This document shows, in pieces, positions 63,835-64,000 of a DNA stretch of 64,000 bases. Source of the stretch: Clostridia bacterium (GTDB taxonomy: Bacteria; Bacillota; Clostridia; Oscillospirales; Oscillospiraceae); NCBI GenBank assembly GCA_009929315.1, contig SAAS01000006.1, forward strand, positions 117,542 through 181,541. Reading direction: 5' to 3'. The first letter of the stretch is position 1, and each line of letters begins with the position of its first letter. The translations under genes were made by a program, and so were the position numbers. The notes under the pieces were generated by a model that had not been told where the DNA came from, did not search any database, and saw only the letters and a list, made by a program, of their open reading frames with translations.

Positions 63835-64000
63835 ATATCATGCTTGTTTAATTGATAGTAACATTGTTGTTTTCGGCATAATCCCCGCTCTTGCAGTAAG
63901 ATGTTATAGCTCGATAGCTCTGGCTGTGCCTAGCTCAGTTGAAAAGCCGTGAATAGCCAAGTATAATGCCAAGAGTAGCCAACCGGGCACAGTAATGAGG
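63835..64000 (-). other. Possible minus-strand gene end at the window edge
   Basis: The minus strand from the edge reads LITVPGWLLLALYLAIHGFS then TELGTARAIEL, a stop, and HLTARAGIMPKTTMLLSIKQ. It has a coding look but is interrupted; the family is not recognised. Confidence 0.25.

Noticed and set aside
1..64000. CRISPR arrays, rRNA genes, prophage structural genes
   Set aside because: No regularly spaced direct repeats, rRNA sequence or phage head/tail genes were seen.

Overview
The window reads as chromosome from an anaerobic, probably endospore-forming Clostridia-type Firmicute of moderate to low GC. The signs are AGGAGG-type ribosome binding sites with ATG, GTG and TTG starts, a Spo0A-type DNA-binding domain, ferredoxin-rich oxidoreductases, butyrate-type CoA transferases, AT-rich spacers and no respiratory-chain genes. 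Genus cannot be fixed from sequence alone. The dominant theme is cyclic-di-GMP signalling: eleven intact proteins carry GGDEF, HD-GYP or EAL domains (counting one HD-GYP response regulator), and further decayed copies are present.

Layout. 1-4588: end of a solute-binding protein, an HD-GYP response regulator and a hybrid histidine kinase, in one operon. 4589-5770: relic of an integrated element (3' half of a tRNA-Trp, broken tyrosine integrase). 5773-14835: two modules in which a LysR regulator diverges from a CoA-transferase operon (the first also has an acyl-CoA dehydrogenase), separated by a membrane 4Fe-4S protein and a Crp/Fnr regulator. 14836-21150: IS21 and ABC-ATPase debris, three GGDEF proteins, truncated chemotaxis genes. 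21461-27179: secreted esterase, DUF1576-type membrane protein, P-type Ca2+-type ATPase. 27394-31454: an 895-residue GltD/NfnB-like iron-sulfur flavoprotein with hypA, divergent from a FadR-type GntR regulator that has two matching operators. 31792-36796: two GGDEF/HD-GYP proteins (CHASE4 and PocR sensors). 36965-41656: a Rieske oxygenase, two CrtI-like flavoproteins and a broken glycosyltransferase. 42365-45013: decayed small gene, stand-alone Spo0A C-terminal domain, secreted protein, anti-sigma and ECF sigma factor. 45014-53093: gene debris and three more GGDEF proteins. 53699-54638: small conserved protein between two serine-recombinase relics. 54874-57289: third LysR/CoA-transferase module. 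58243-63061: periplasmic binding protein coupled to a GGDEF-EAL protein, HD-GYP debris, PAS-GGDEF protein. 63520-end: relic of a UPF0597 gene.

How it fits together. The three LysR/CoA-transferase modules look like paralogous, separately inducible entry points for carboxylic acids, activated by CoA transfer; the acyl-CoA dehydrogenase of module one would oxidise or reduce the acyl-CoA. The GGDEF/HD-GYP/EAL proteins carry many different sensors (SBP partner, CHASE4, PocR, GAF, PAS), which suggests many inputs feeding one second messenger. The most unusual locus is the Rieske/CrtI-like/glycosyltransferase group: an oxygenase-type enzyme beside carotenoid-desaturase-like flavoproteins in an otherwise anaerobic setting. 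Many 3' and 5' gene fragments between the intact genes indicate repeated duplication, insertion and decay.
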